A stretch of 64,000 nt of DNA from Micropterix aruncella (lineage: Eukaryota; Arthropoda; Insecta; Lepidoptera; Micropterigidae), in NCBI GenBank assembly GCA_944548615.1, contig OX155962.1, forward strand, positions 2,631,298 to 2,695,297. The letters are read 5' to 3'. A program made the position numbers and the translations under genes. Each line of letters starts with the position of its first letter. The stretch's first letter is position 1. Positions 53,400 to 63,240 of the stretch are shown in pieces. The notes beneath the pieces were generated by a model. It saw nothing but the letters and a program-made list of their open reading frames with translations. It made no database searches and was not told where the DNA came from.

Positions 53400-54300
53400 A
53401 ATTAGTAGGTACTATCAGCATAGGAAAATTCAAGGGACCGCAAAAAGCGGGTTTTACTGTATATGGTGCAGTAAAGATCCATTAATTTATTATGTAACAT
53501 AACAACGTTGTATACAATCTGAATTGTATTTGAGCATGTCATTGGAAGTGGGATGCCAATTCGCCTCATACGCCACTGCTTGACCATACAAGTGTATATA
53601 GGCGAAGGAAGGTGATGATAAAAGAACCAAAGTCCATGTCTTCCAGCTCTTTGCGTCGAACCCGGATCTGTCACAAAGTCGGACAGCTTTTACACTTTTT
53701 AATTTCATATCGCGTATTCATAGCCATGCAGCTGACATGGCTGGTCGCCGGCGCGTGCAGTCGCATACCAACAAACCGCGTTTTGTCCGCTCTAGCCGCA
53801 GCCGGAGTCGCGCAACACCTCATCAGACGCTGCTATGGCATGCTAGGTATAGCATTGTGCCGTTCGCAAGCACTTATCAAGTCATCACATTTCTATCGAG
53901 GCGCGTGATCAGCGTTTATGAAATTGACGGGTCCACGCTACGCGATCCGTAGACCGACAAGCGAGTGTGTCCGCACACAGTGTTTACTAATATACTATAA
54001 ATAAGACAAAAACCGATTTCGCCCGGAAATTAAATAATATATTTACTTGCTTTGCCGGCATAAGACTTCCGCTGTTTCTCGGCTAAACTAGAGACTCAGC
54101 TTATTATATAACTTTTTTTTTAAAACTCATACAAAAGTAACGAGTACTATCGATTAGACGAGTATAGTCTGCCATTTATTTATTAATCAATTTATTTTAT
54201 TTTGTTTATTCGCTTATTACTAATCAACATTATAGTAAAACTAAGGCATTGAGAAGTAAAATTAATAAATATATCACCGTAACTATACAAATAGAAAGAT
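53400..54300. other. Unassigned stretch
   Basis: Minus-strand 53674-53402 contains RRIGIPLPMTCSNTIQIVYN followed by VVMLHNKLMD, which weakly recalls the VLHN ending of PIF/Harbinger nucleases; this is too little to call. 53730-53960 is GC-richer and unassigned. Confidence 0.3.
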
Positions 54301-54310
54301 ACTCATAATA

Positions 54311-54592
54311 CTAGCAATCATATAAGAATAAATAATTAATAGCGTGCAATATAAACAAGTGAGGATTGGCGGCAAAAATATCGAAATCTGGTGCCATCGA
54401 GTGAATTTCATTTAAGCGCAGCAAAGCACGCGCCAACAAGTTCCACCTCGTAATGTTAATGCGCGAGAACGGCTCCGCGAAAAAAACCACTAGTAGTAAG
54501 CTAGGGTTATCAGGTTTAGCACGAATTAGATTGAAAACATAGGACATGGTCAGCATTTCTCTTCTGAGACAAAGCGAATTATAGTCAACCAA
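54311..54592 (-). pseudogene. LINE RT C-terminal fragment
   Basis: Reads VDYNSLCLRREMLTMSYVFN, LIRAKPDNPSLLLVVFFAEP and NITRWNLLARALLRLNEIHS. It aligns with the LINE at 55860-57160 (VGYNSLRVRRDWLAIGHIYK, LLRGFVDNPTILRKIGLFI), so both belong to one jockey-like family. About 90 codons, uninterrupted but 5'-truncated. Confidence 0.7.
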
Positions 54593-54699
54593 CCATGCCT
54601 GTTATAAATGCAGTCGGATACAAAAATAAATTGTGTATAAATAATAGATATTGCGTTTTAAATTAGGAATATAATTTGATAAATTTTATATTTTTAAGC

Positions 54700-55165
54700 T
54701 ATAACACCGTAACTGAGTGGTTACTGTGTTATAGGTAAATTTTACCCATTACTGTGTTTTAACCATGTAAAATGAATATATATTTTTCAAATAAATAAAA
54801 AACTGCAGGCACCTTAAACACAGTAATTGAGATACTGTGATTATTGTGTATTAATAAATTAACTTTTAACAAAATTTTACCTAAAACCACAGTATCTGAA
54901 GAAGCCGTGTTGTAACCAAACAAAAATATTTCTGAAATGCTTATAAGTAAATAAAAGTTTACTGTATTTTAACTTCAAAAATTATACATACTGTGTTTTT
55001 TATTTAAAATATTCTGATTTTTTTTAAAATACTGTGGTTTTATCTAAGGTATCTCGGTAACTATCCATCGACAAACCGAAAAATTTGCCTTATAGTACTC
55101 CAACTCGTAATTTTAAAGAACCAAACTTGTATAAACACAGTAAATGAAGTTACTGTGTTTTCATT
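54700..55165. repeat. Cluster of TACTGTGTTTT-like motifs
   Basis: At least ten copies of ACTGTG(T/G)TTT or its complement AAACACAGTA occur in about 460 bp, in both orientations, with irregular 30-70-bp spacing (for example TTACTGTGTTTTAACC, ACACAGTAATTGAGATACTG, ATACTGTGGTTTTATCT and TTACTGTGTTTTCATT). There is no reading frame and no known element. Confidence 0.7.
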
Positions 55166-55439
55166 TACGACGGCAGCATAGTGTCCCAATAGTATAACAT
55201 CGTCTGGGATATTATACGTACCTGCAGGTTCGAAGGGGTTAAATCTGAAATACTTCGACTTATATGTATTTTCGACACAGGTACATATACTGTGCTATAC
55301 GATAGACACAAAATGGCATAACATCACAACAATATACAAATCGTGAAAACCTTACCGATATTATAGCGACTTTGGAAACTCTTGAAGTTCGACTTACCTG
55401 CAAATAAAAAAAAGACTCTGTTAGTTGATTCATATATTA

Positions 55440-55705
55440 AAAGTAAATATATTAAAAACTAGCTTTACCCCGAGGTTTCAGCCGACGTTTAAGTCAAAAG
55501 GATTTGATTATTTATAAATAATTTGGAGTAGGTACTTCGGCATAGACAATATTTCTTGGCATATTTGCGTGTGGAATTGGTATATACTGGTTTTCGTCGT
55601 GACCATATAAGGCATGTACAGTTCGGCTATTCTCGGTAATGCTCGGTTTTCGTCGGGCGGCCGCCCTCGATCGCAGACCGAGATATTTGGGTTATTACTC
55701 TTCAA
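55440..55705 (-). mobile_element. Helitron-like 3' end fragment
   Basis: Minus strand ends CGGCTGAAACCTCGGGGTAA then AGCTAG before a T (plus-strand ACTAGCTTTACCCCGAGGTT near 55458). This is the GCGGGCGAAGCCGCGGG...GCTAGT closing sentence of non-autonomous Helitrons. A 5' terminus was not found. Confidence 0.5.
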
Positions 55706-55859
55706 AATGGTGTCAAAATATACTCAAAATATTACTCAATATATAACTCTCAGTACGCGCATGTAATGAGAGCGATTTTTTTAATCTTTCTTCTTTTTCT
55801 GATAGTGCCGTCTTCTAACGGGGGTTAACAATCATCCTGCTGATTTCCGTTTTATATAA

Positions 55860-57160
55860 CGCTGCACGGAACAATGCGCCAGTGCTCAGTTAGAACCACT
55901 GGCGTAGATTTTGCAGCCATGATGTCTGAATACGTAGCGGGACAATTTGACTCCCAGAGAGGTTGTCAGGTCGTCGTAGCCTATTTTGACTTTCGAAAAG
56001 CATTCGACCGGGTCGATAATGACATATTGCTCAGGGAACTGGCAAACAGTGGGGTGCTCACATACACTCCTGCAGTTCTTCGCCAGCTACCTGAGAGACC
56101 GCCAGCAATTTGTTAAGTATGGGACATCAACATCAGATTTCTACTTTACATACTCTGGAGTGAGCCAGGGATCAAATCTGGGCCCATTACTGTTTAATTT
56201 GCTCGTGAATACATTGCCAGACGTGGTTACAAAACCAACTGCCTGATTTTCGCGGATGACCTAAAATTATTCGCAAGGACAGGCAGTAAAGAATCCTGTG
56301 CATTACTGCAGGATTACATAAACGCTGGTGTATCTTTGGAGCATAAACCACAAGCTATACTTCAATACTGGAAAATTGTCTATCATGACGTACTGGCGAG
56401 GTGACGCGACGCCCCGCTTGTACATAGTTATGACATTGATGGCAAGGCACTATCACAAGTAAACCAAACAAGGGATCTAGGAGTGACATTTGACTCACGG
56501 TTGACATACAGACATCACATCTAAGCCCTAGTTGATAATTCTTCCAAATTGCTAGGTTTTGTAATGAGGAATATAAGGCAGTTCAACAACACATTTGTCA
56601 TGTGTTTCCTATTCAATTCCCTAATTCGGAGCATATTAGAAGTCAATGTGGCAATATGGAGTTCTTACGAAAATAGCTACATATCCAGGCTAGAGAGTAC
56701 ACAGAAACGCTTTCTGAGGTTCCTGTACTTTAAACAGCATGGATATTATCTATTCCTATATCCAAGGGCATTTATTCTGGAGATGGTTGGGTACAACTCA
56801 CTACGCGTAAGAAGAGATTGGCTAGCAATCGGCCACATATATAAACTGCTTAGGGGGTTCGTTGATAATCCGACCATCCTTAGAAAAATCGGTCTGTTTA
56901 TAACCGCCAATTACTGCCGTGCTAGGACTCACGTATTGTTCGCGTTACTGCGAGCTAGAAATAATATCGTTCAACACTGCTTCACGGTGCGGACGCTTTG
57001 TACCTACCCTAAATGCAATAGGTTCGGCTGAGCCAGAATTGGATATTTGGACGGTGAACTTAGCACAACTGCAAAGTACGGTAATGGCATTTCTTAGCAA
57101 TCAAGTAATTAGGTAAATATGTAGTATGCAGTATAAAAGTTATTAAAAGTAGTACCTAGT
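55860..57160 (+). pseudogene. LINE reverse-transcriptase relic
   Basis: Frames 55874 to 57031 read sequentially: DFAAMMSEYVAGQFDSQRGC, VVVAYFDFRKAFDRVDNDIL (RT motif A with catalytic Asp), FASYLRDRQQFVKY, YSGVSQGSNLGPLLFNLLVN (motif B), LIFADDLKLFARTG (motif C, ADD), TRDLGVTFDSRLTYRHHI, KLLGFVMRNIRQFNN, LFNSLIRSILEVNVAIWSSY and ESTQKRFLRFLYFKQHGYYL. At least four frameshifts or stops break it. It is the longest RT core in the window (about 390 codons). Jockey/I-like; related to 54311-54592. Confidence 0.85.
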
Positions 57161-57305
57161 ATAATGAGAAAGGTTATATAATCAAGTGTCAACATATTTT
57201 AAAATTTTCTCACCTCTAAACAATAATTCGATAATAAATTTATAAGAATATAGTGCAATTCTACAGTCTGGATTCACTCGCGGTTAACACGGGACGCGTC
57301 CCGAA
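57161..57305. other. Junction between LINE and protease pseudogene
   Basis: LINE 3' UTR-like AT-rich DNA up to about 57250, then GC-richer sequence that may belong to the protease. No clear splice acceptor can be assigned. Confidence 0.3.
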
Positions 57306-57308
57306 GGA

Positions 57309-57731
57309 TCTTATCGGTCTGAGCTGTTCACTTTAAATATTCGACCAGCGTGTCTATGGACAAAGTCGACCATCGAAAACAAGCGAGCTGTCGTTACTGG
57401 CTAGCGGCAGATCGACTTTGCTGAAGATACATCGGACGACTTACTGAAGGTGGTGGTGGATTTGATTGACCAGCCGACCTGTCGAAGACTATATGCAAAG
57501 ACTCTCAGAAAGAGGTTACCGCAAGGTATAACGGACGATCAATTGTGCGCTGGAAGATTACAAGGAGGACGAGACTCTTGTGGAGGTGATAGTGGTGGAC
57601 CTCTGCAAGTGACGATAGCTGACAACCAATGCCTCTTCAAAATAATCGCCGTTACCAGTATTGGAAAGAGCCCCTGCGGAAGTGCCAAGGGACCTGCCAT
57701 ATACACTGCCGTGAAGAGTCATGCGAAATAA
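57309..57731 (+). pseudogene. Trypsin-like serine protease C-terminal fragment (CLIP-SP type)
   Basis: One frame reads SELFTLNIRPACLWTKSTIE and NKRAVVTG, a TAG at 57402, then RQIDFAEDTSDDLLKVVVDL, CRRLYAKTLRKRLPQG, DDQLCAGRLQGGRDSCGGDS and GGPL, ending IYTAVKSHAK. IRPACLW, TGWGxxDFAE, DxQLCAG and CxGDSGGP are hallmarks of secreted S1A proteases of the snake/easter-like CLIP group; the Ser codon is at 57591. The TAG replaces the expected Trp of TGWG. The His and Asp catalytic regions are absent, and the usual C-terminal helix is replaced by an early stop. Not functional as seen. Confidence 0.85.
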
Positions 57732-58121
57732 ATGGCGTTTTAGGAGTATGTCTACCGCCGGAAAATTGTCCAAAAACTGACGGGGATTTGCCAAAAAGGA
57801 AACTATTACAATTTTGTATAATGTCGGAACAAGAGCCTGTATGCTGTATTCAACACAGCCCCATGAGAAACAACACGGTATCATCAGCAAACCAGGATAA
57901 ATCTAATAATGCATCTTCTACATCACCGCCTACTACAGCATCTACCAATAAGTCACCGGTCATCTCTACAATAGCTCCAGAAAAACCTTAAACATCGCCA
58001 CAAGCCATAACTACCAATTTCATAAATGACAGTGGGAAAACACGAACTAAATCCGAAAAAATAGCTCTGCAATATTGAGTACAAATTTAACAATGACAGC
58101 CATTGCTGTGTTGGCGATTAA
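57680..58121 (+). pseudogene. CLIP-domain fragment(s), probably of a second protease
   Basis: A second frame overlapping the end of the protease reads CEINGVLGVCLPPENC, then LLQFCIMSEQEPVCC (57722-57847). These six Cys in the C-C-C-C-CC order define a CLIP domain. A Ser/Thr/Pro-rich linker (SNNASSTSPPTTASTNKSPV) leads to a TAA at 57989. Past the stop, a third frame reads LCNIEYKFNNDSHCCVGD (58065-58118), the tail of another CLIP. In real CLIP proteases these precede the catalytic domain; here they follow a protease tail, so two tandem genes may be fused by deletion. Confidence 0.75.
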
Positions 58122-58600
58122 TTAATTTATTTTATTTTATCTGCATCCAAACTTTTCTCTGGTCGTAACGGTCTCCGTTCCATCGGGTTCAGAAGAGGGA
58201 GGAAGAGAGAGTGCACCCGTGGTCCCGCGCCCACCTGTGCACTATAATATAGCCTGCGCACTGGACTGCTTCCGAACAATGGACTCTGAGAAGACTAAAG
58301 AAGTCACTAGAATCTACAATGCAGTCGCTATGACCGAACACGGCTAGAAGGAAATATATATAATCACTGGATATAATAATATGTAGTATAATCGTTTCAA
58401 ATTACGCTCTAACGTATTGCTCGGACTCGTTTGCTATAGTCTAAAATAATAGTCTATATAGTAGAATAATATTGATAATAATAGTAATAGAGTAGAATAA
58501 TAATAATATTGATATTAGTAGAATAATAATAATAGTCTATAGTAGATCAATAGTTAAAGTCTATAATAATAGACAAGAAAAAATAACAATTTGGAATTAT
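58122..58600. other. Non-coding stretch with TAATAG-type low complexity
   Basis: 58130-58370 is unassigned; 58440-58560 is a low-complexity AATAATAGTAGAATA tract. Confidence 0.4.
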
Positions 58601-58624
58601 CTGTAAGGTTAATTATGTTTTAGG

Positions 58625-59130
58625 AAATAAATAAATAAATAAATTGGCCGCCCAGGCCTCCTCTTGCCTTGAATTTTCCCCTGGGTTATTATTTGCGGAA
58701 GTTCGTATTTGGGGTTGCGCATTATATGGCCGAAGTATTCAAGCGTGCGTCTCTTTATGGTTTTGTGTACCTCTGTGCCTGTTTTTTTTCTTTTTATTTG
58801 AAAAAACAACAGATTTACATCAGTCTTACGTACTAGAGATAATATTACATTAAGTTATTTGATATAAATCTAAAAACGTTTTATTTAGTTTATGAATGAC
58901 TGTTGAATTTCGAACCTTCTAGACCCACGGTATTTTGAGCATTCTGCGATACACCCACATCTCAAACGCATGAAGGCGCTTGGCCATGAGTGTCTAGACC
59001 TCAGATCCATATAGGAGGACGGAGAATACGTAGCATTTTACTAAAAGCGTACGTAGATTGAGGATCAAATTACGGTCACAAAGGACTTTCTCCATTTTTC
59101 GAAAGGCGCTATGGGCTTGCTCAATTTGTT
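58625..59130 (-). pseudogene. RTE/jockey-like LINE C-terminal fragment
   Basis: Minus strand: QIEQAHSAFRKMEKVLCDRN, LILNLRTLLVKCYVFSVLLY plus GSEV, a stop, then KRLHAFEMWVYRRMLKIPWV, and after an inserted AT-rich piece GTEVHKTIKRRTLEYFGHIM and RNPKYELPQIITQGKIQGKR plus RPGRP. The order (I)xxAxxAFxxM, RCYVFSVLLYGxExWT, LxAFExWxYRRMLKIxW and RKLEYLGHxMRN...LLQ.I.QGKI.GKR.PGR is standard for these elements. Coding stops abruptly at (TTTA)n, 58620-58640. Confidence 0.85.
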
Positions 59131-59480
59131 TGATTCCCTCGCTCTCCCCTAATCAATTATTGGGACTATGGGTTCCCATCAACGCGTTTCATTTTATATT
59201 AAAACCCTGGTCGACAAATTACAGTACAACATTAAGCAAGGGTTTTAAACAACTTTTGTGTTTCATGCTCACCGTGCGCCTGTGGCTCTACGACCTATCG
59301 ACTATCGACTGTGCCCGCAATCAGGCATAATAGCATGGTGCGGATTTTAAATGCTGCAACGAAACCGTTCTATTTTATTTAAGTTTTATTTTTGCAATTT
59401 GTATTATATAATTATTATTAAGCAAGACAGCAATTTGGTAGTCAATAAGAGGTGTTTACTTATTATTTGATATTAACGTA
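59131..59480. other. Non-coding stretch
   Basis: No recognised element; chance open frames only. Confidence 0.35.
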
Positions 59481-59492
59481 GCTATAGAAGCA

Positions 59493-59790
59493 ATGGGCGC
59501 CAGACTAGCCAAATACTGGAACGGTTCGCTGGTTAAAGCAAGCAGACCTGCACCGGAAAACAGGTTTCTGCGCGGCGAATTTTAGGGGAATTCAGGATGA
59601 CACCACCTGAGAGGCTGGCAGCTCGTTTGAATAGGAATGTCGGAGGGGTCGTGGGAGAAACTCTCAGAGAGCGCAAGTTGCGCACTATAAACGAAAATCT
59701 ATGGGTGTCCCTGATTGAAATGGGAACCACCTTTAAGAGGCGTCCGGTATGGAGAAGGAAGAACAGGTTGAGTAGAACCCGGTGAGTTTA
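59493..59790 (+). other. Unassigned basic open frame ending at a splice-donor-like site
   Basis: From 59597 the plus strand encodes 62 codons beginning MTPPERLAARLNRNVGGVVG and ending in a very basic RRPVWRRKNRLSRTR. It stops inside CCCGGTGAGTTTATA, which contains a strong 5' splice-site match (G|GTGAGT) at 59780. An overlapping frame from ATG 59493 (MGARLAKYWNGSLVKASRPA) stops at 59574. I do not recognise either. Could be a retrotransposon or gene exon; evidence is weak. Confidence 0.25.
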
Positions 59791-60590
59791 TAATCTTATT
59801 TTATTTTTTTTACGAGTCTCCGCTGAAGGCGGTCGTATCTCATGCGGTCAGCGCCATCTCAATGCGGCGGCCGGTTATTATTGGAAACCTTGATTCCTTC
59901 CGCGGCCGATAGATGGCGAATGTGTCGGAAATGCGTGAAATGCGATCTCAGTAAAAAGTCTATGAATTAATATTGACAAACAAGTAACTATGGACTAAAA
60001 CGTATGCCAAAAAAAATAAGAAAATTAATGGAAATGCGAAATGATGAACAAAATGGGAAGGTTCAAGAATTAAAAAAATATGAATATAATTAAGAAATAA
60101 ATATAAAAAAAATATGACGCCGATGGCGGAAAACTATTAATTAAAAAAAATAAAAATATATTGCAATGTGTATGGGAGTTAAACGGTCCCCAAGAGAAAA
60201 TGAATAAAAGAGAAAAGAAGAGAAGAAAAAGAATATTAGCAGACTAATTGAAAAGGTATGAAAATATTTTCTAGTAAAATGTCAAACTAGTTATTTTTCC
60301 TTTTTTTTGAACGCTACTCCTTCGGTAGCAAAGAAAATGAAATGAACAGGACAAAAATAAAATTACTGGATAAGCCAAGGAGAAAAGGATAAAGGTCACT
60401 AACTATTTTTTTACTTTGTATTTCCTCTCTCCACCTTCTTGTCTTCAAGGAAAGAAAGGAAAATTATAACTCGAGGTTGTTGTGGTTTAGAGAAAAGTGT
60501 GCTTTATTCACGACATGAGATAAAAGAAATAAAGAAACAATAGACAAGAAAAGAACAAGTATTCAGTAGTATTCCATTTCGTAAATTACT
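59791..60590. other. A-rich non-coding stretch
   Basis: 59980-60260 is strongly A/AG-rich. GATAGATGGCGAATGTGTCG and CAGCGCCATCTCAATGCGGC near 59850-59920 resemble repeat sentences but were not matched elsewhere in the window. Confidence 0.4.
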
Positions 60591-60920
60591 TTATGACGAA
60601 CTTAAATATTAAATGCTTTCTTTCACCCCAGCGGGTTATGAATATTATTATAAATTTTTACTCCTTTATGACGAACTTAAATAGTAAATGCTTTCTTTCA
60701 CCCCAGCGGGTTATGAATATTATTATAAATTTTTACTCCTTTATGACGAACTTAAATAGTAAATGCTTTCTTTCACCCCAGCGGGTTATGAATATTATTA
60801 TAAATTTTTACTCCTTTATGACGAACTTAAATATTAAATGCTTTCTTTCACCCCAGCGGGTTATGAATATTATTATAAATTTTTACTCCTTTATGACGAA
60901 CTTAAATATTAAACATTTTC
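60590..60920 (+). repeat. 75-bp minisatellite, four full units plus a partial
   Basis: The unit ATGACGAACTTAAATATTAA to TTATAAATTTTTACTCCTTT repeats at 75-bp spacing from 60593, with nearly identical copies (AATATT/AATAGT variation only) and a truncated fifth. Because 75 is a multiple of three, one frame stays open and gives a repeating MTNLNxKCFLSPQRVMNIII peptide over 178 codons. The near identity suggests recent expansion. Confidence 0.95.
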
Positions 60921-61960
60921 TTTTTATAAAGGTAAGTATTGAAACCTCCTTGGTCTCTTTAAAGAAAACAAACAATCGAGCGCTTACTATAGCTAGAATA
61001 TATCGCAACCGTCCTGTACCAACCGCAACCAATCCTATCGGGTACTATGAGAATTATTCCCGTTACCCATTTTCTCTTAGAAATCGATACGAGAAATGTA
61101 ACCCAAATTTTAGTAATACCTGCTTTTAATATACGACGGAATCGCGCACTATTATATTAAATGGGATCTATAGGTATCTTTATTTGCGGAGGTCACACCC
61201 TCTACTTTTCGGGAGGCCCAAGTCAACTTTTGTCTACCTCGCATCCGATATTGCATAACCGGTTCCCTCTTTTTTTAACATATAATTCACATATTATTTG
61301 AAAAAAAAAAAGAAAGGAAAAAAAATGTAAGAAGTTGAATGAAGAACCCAGAAAAAAATATAAAAAGGAAAGAAAAAAAGAAATAAATAGTTGGTATTAA
61401 TTCCGACCGGATTGCATCGCGTACCTATCTTACCTACTTAAAAGTACGAGGTACCTTTCCGAATGTATACTTTTAAAAAATGTGTAATAGGCACTTCGGC
61501 CTGACTGGAAATTCCAAAAAAAAAAGAAAAAAAAAGAATAAAAAGAACTAATAAAAAGAATAAGACTACGTTCTACTACATTAGAGAAATCTTTATCTCA
61601 TCTCCGAGATTTCTAGATTATTTTATGCGTTTTTTAAGTATATGAAAACTGATATAAAGTTTGCGATTTACTAACCGTTATACAAGGAAATTCAAAAATA
61701 ACCACTATGACGATAGTATGAAGGTAAAAAAATTTAAGAGAAAATAAGAATGGAGGGAAAGAGAAAAAGAAAAAAAAACCAATCTCCGGACCGTGGGTGT
61801 GTTTCTGTAATGGCAGAAACCACATTACATTTTCTGGAGATATTAGTTAAATGGTATCTATAAAATTAAAATTCCTACCTTGGAACTATCGAGCACTGAA
61901 TTTAACACAATAAAATTTTTCTAATCGGCAAAACTATTGAATCGGCGGGCCTCTGCGTGT
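60921..61960. other. A-rich non-coding stretch
   Basis: Repeated GAAAAAAAAAAGAAAGGAAA-type purine tracts at 61295-61390 and 61515-61560. No gene is recognised. Confidence 0.4.
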
Positions 61961-61967
61961 GAATGAT

Positions 61968-61994
61968 GGCCCGGAACCCGACCGGTTCCGGGCC
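61968..61994. repeat. Perfect GC-rich hairpin
   Basis: GGCCCGGAACC, loop CGACC, then GGTTCCGGGCC: 11 perfectly paired bases, in contrast to the AT-rich surroundings. Confidence 0.9.
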
Positions 61995-62403
61995 GCTTCT
62001 ACCCAAAAGTGGCCGACCGTCCGCTATTTTTTTTGTCTGGCTCGAAAACTACCCATGTAAATTCTACGTACCTACGGTCTTCTAGCACATTCTAAAACGC
62101 ATTAGCGCGTAGAGCGCGTTTGAATTTTTATCTAGAGAGCGTTTGACACTCATTGTTTGATATTTATGTTATTATTCCTGAACTTTTATATATGTATATT
62201 TAATATTATCAATTGTTTATAAAAGGAAAAGACACATCGAAGATGGTTGCAACAACTGGTTGTTGCAATGCCGGCTTGGTGAGAATACTTGCTACCTAAA
62301 GCTACGGTGCTACGAGGGGCGCTACGCCGCCCTCGGTCATACATAACCTTGCCCAGTAAGGCACTAATAAATTTTACAAATTAATAACTTTGATACGACG
62401 ATA

Positions 62404-62571
62404 ATGAATGGGTTGCTGTATCCGATAGGTTTGGTTGTCTCCGGTATTTGTGGTACGGTTGTGACTTACAAAAAAAATAATAATAATAATGAAGACGTAG
62501 ACGCCATGGTTGCGAAGTTGCACGGAAGGTACGGAGCTGCGGGGAAGCGTTGGCCGAGGTCCATCAGCTGA
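62404..62571 (+). other. Short open frame with a hydrophobic N-terminus
   Basis: A 55-codon ATG frame: MNGLLYPIGLVVSGICGTVV, then TYKK, five Asn, and an acidic then basic tail ending WPRSIS. The first 20 residues could form one membrane helix with positive residues after it. There is no homologue I recognise, and a frame this short can arise by chance. Confidence 0.2.
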
Positions 62572-62880
62572 CGTGATCAGTCTTGAAACATGGTAAACAA
62601 AGAAAAAGTTCTGATATTAGTGGGATGTCCGACTGGTACGTGCGGACTCCTGCGATTAATTAGCCCGCTACTGCGGCTTGTCGATCCTCGTATGGAATCT
62701 TGTAAAAAATAATGTCTAATCTGACTGGATTATTGCACAGTTCCTCGTATACTAATGTTCCTGGAAAAATGCACTTTACACAAATTTACTGTCTTTCTTG
62801 ACACACAAAACAATATAGTTGTAGTCCATTGCTAGTATACTATATATATATGAAGGTGTGATACTCGTGTTCCATGATGT

Positions 62881-63240
62881 CGTGTCCGTGTGTGGACGCG
62901 AAACGCTGCAGTGACCGTGTAGGTGCAGGCACCTGGCTACGCCGGCCCTGTGCGTAGGCTGCTACGACCGCGCGATCTAGCCTTGGTGGCGATCTGCGTG
63001 GTCGCCCCGCGCGGCTGTCCTCAGCCTGCGCAGGTTCTCGCCGAAGTAGTTGACGGAGAGTCGTGCCCCTGCGCGAACGCTAACGCTACAGCGACCGGGT
63101 GGGTGTAGTCGCCCAACTGCGCCGGTCCTGTGCGTAGGCTGCTACGATCGCGCGATCTATCCTTGGTGGAGATCTGCGCGACCGCCCGCGCGGCTTGTCC
63201 TCTGCCTGCGCGGGTTTTCTCCGTATTGGTTGTGGTGAAG
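62881..63240. repeat. GC-rich 180-bp tandem duplication
   Basis: Two units in register at exactly 180 bp: GCCGGCCCTGTGCGTAGGCT at 62941 and GCCGGTCCTGTGCGTAGGCT at 63121, then CTACGAYCGCGCGATCTA, CCTTGGTGG and GCGCGGCTTGTCCTC-type text in both. Clearly GC-rich compared with the window. Short frames on both strands are not conserved between the two units. Confidence 0.85.

Noticed and set aside
53402..53674. PIF/Harbinger nuclease C-terminus
   Set aside because: Only a VVMLHNKL string recalls the VLHN motif; no DDE residues or other blocks were seen, so a call is not justified.
60593..61129. A 178-codon protein gene
   Set aside because: Most of it is a 75-bp minisatellite with a period that happens to be a multiple of three; the remainder has no family resemblance. 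Reported as a repeat instead.
61968..61994. Rho-independent terminator
   Set aside because: The hairpin is GC-rich, and a T-run does occur about 30 bp later, but this is eukaryotic nuclear DNA with no gene beside it.
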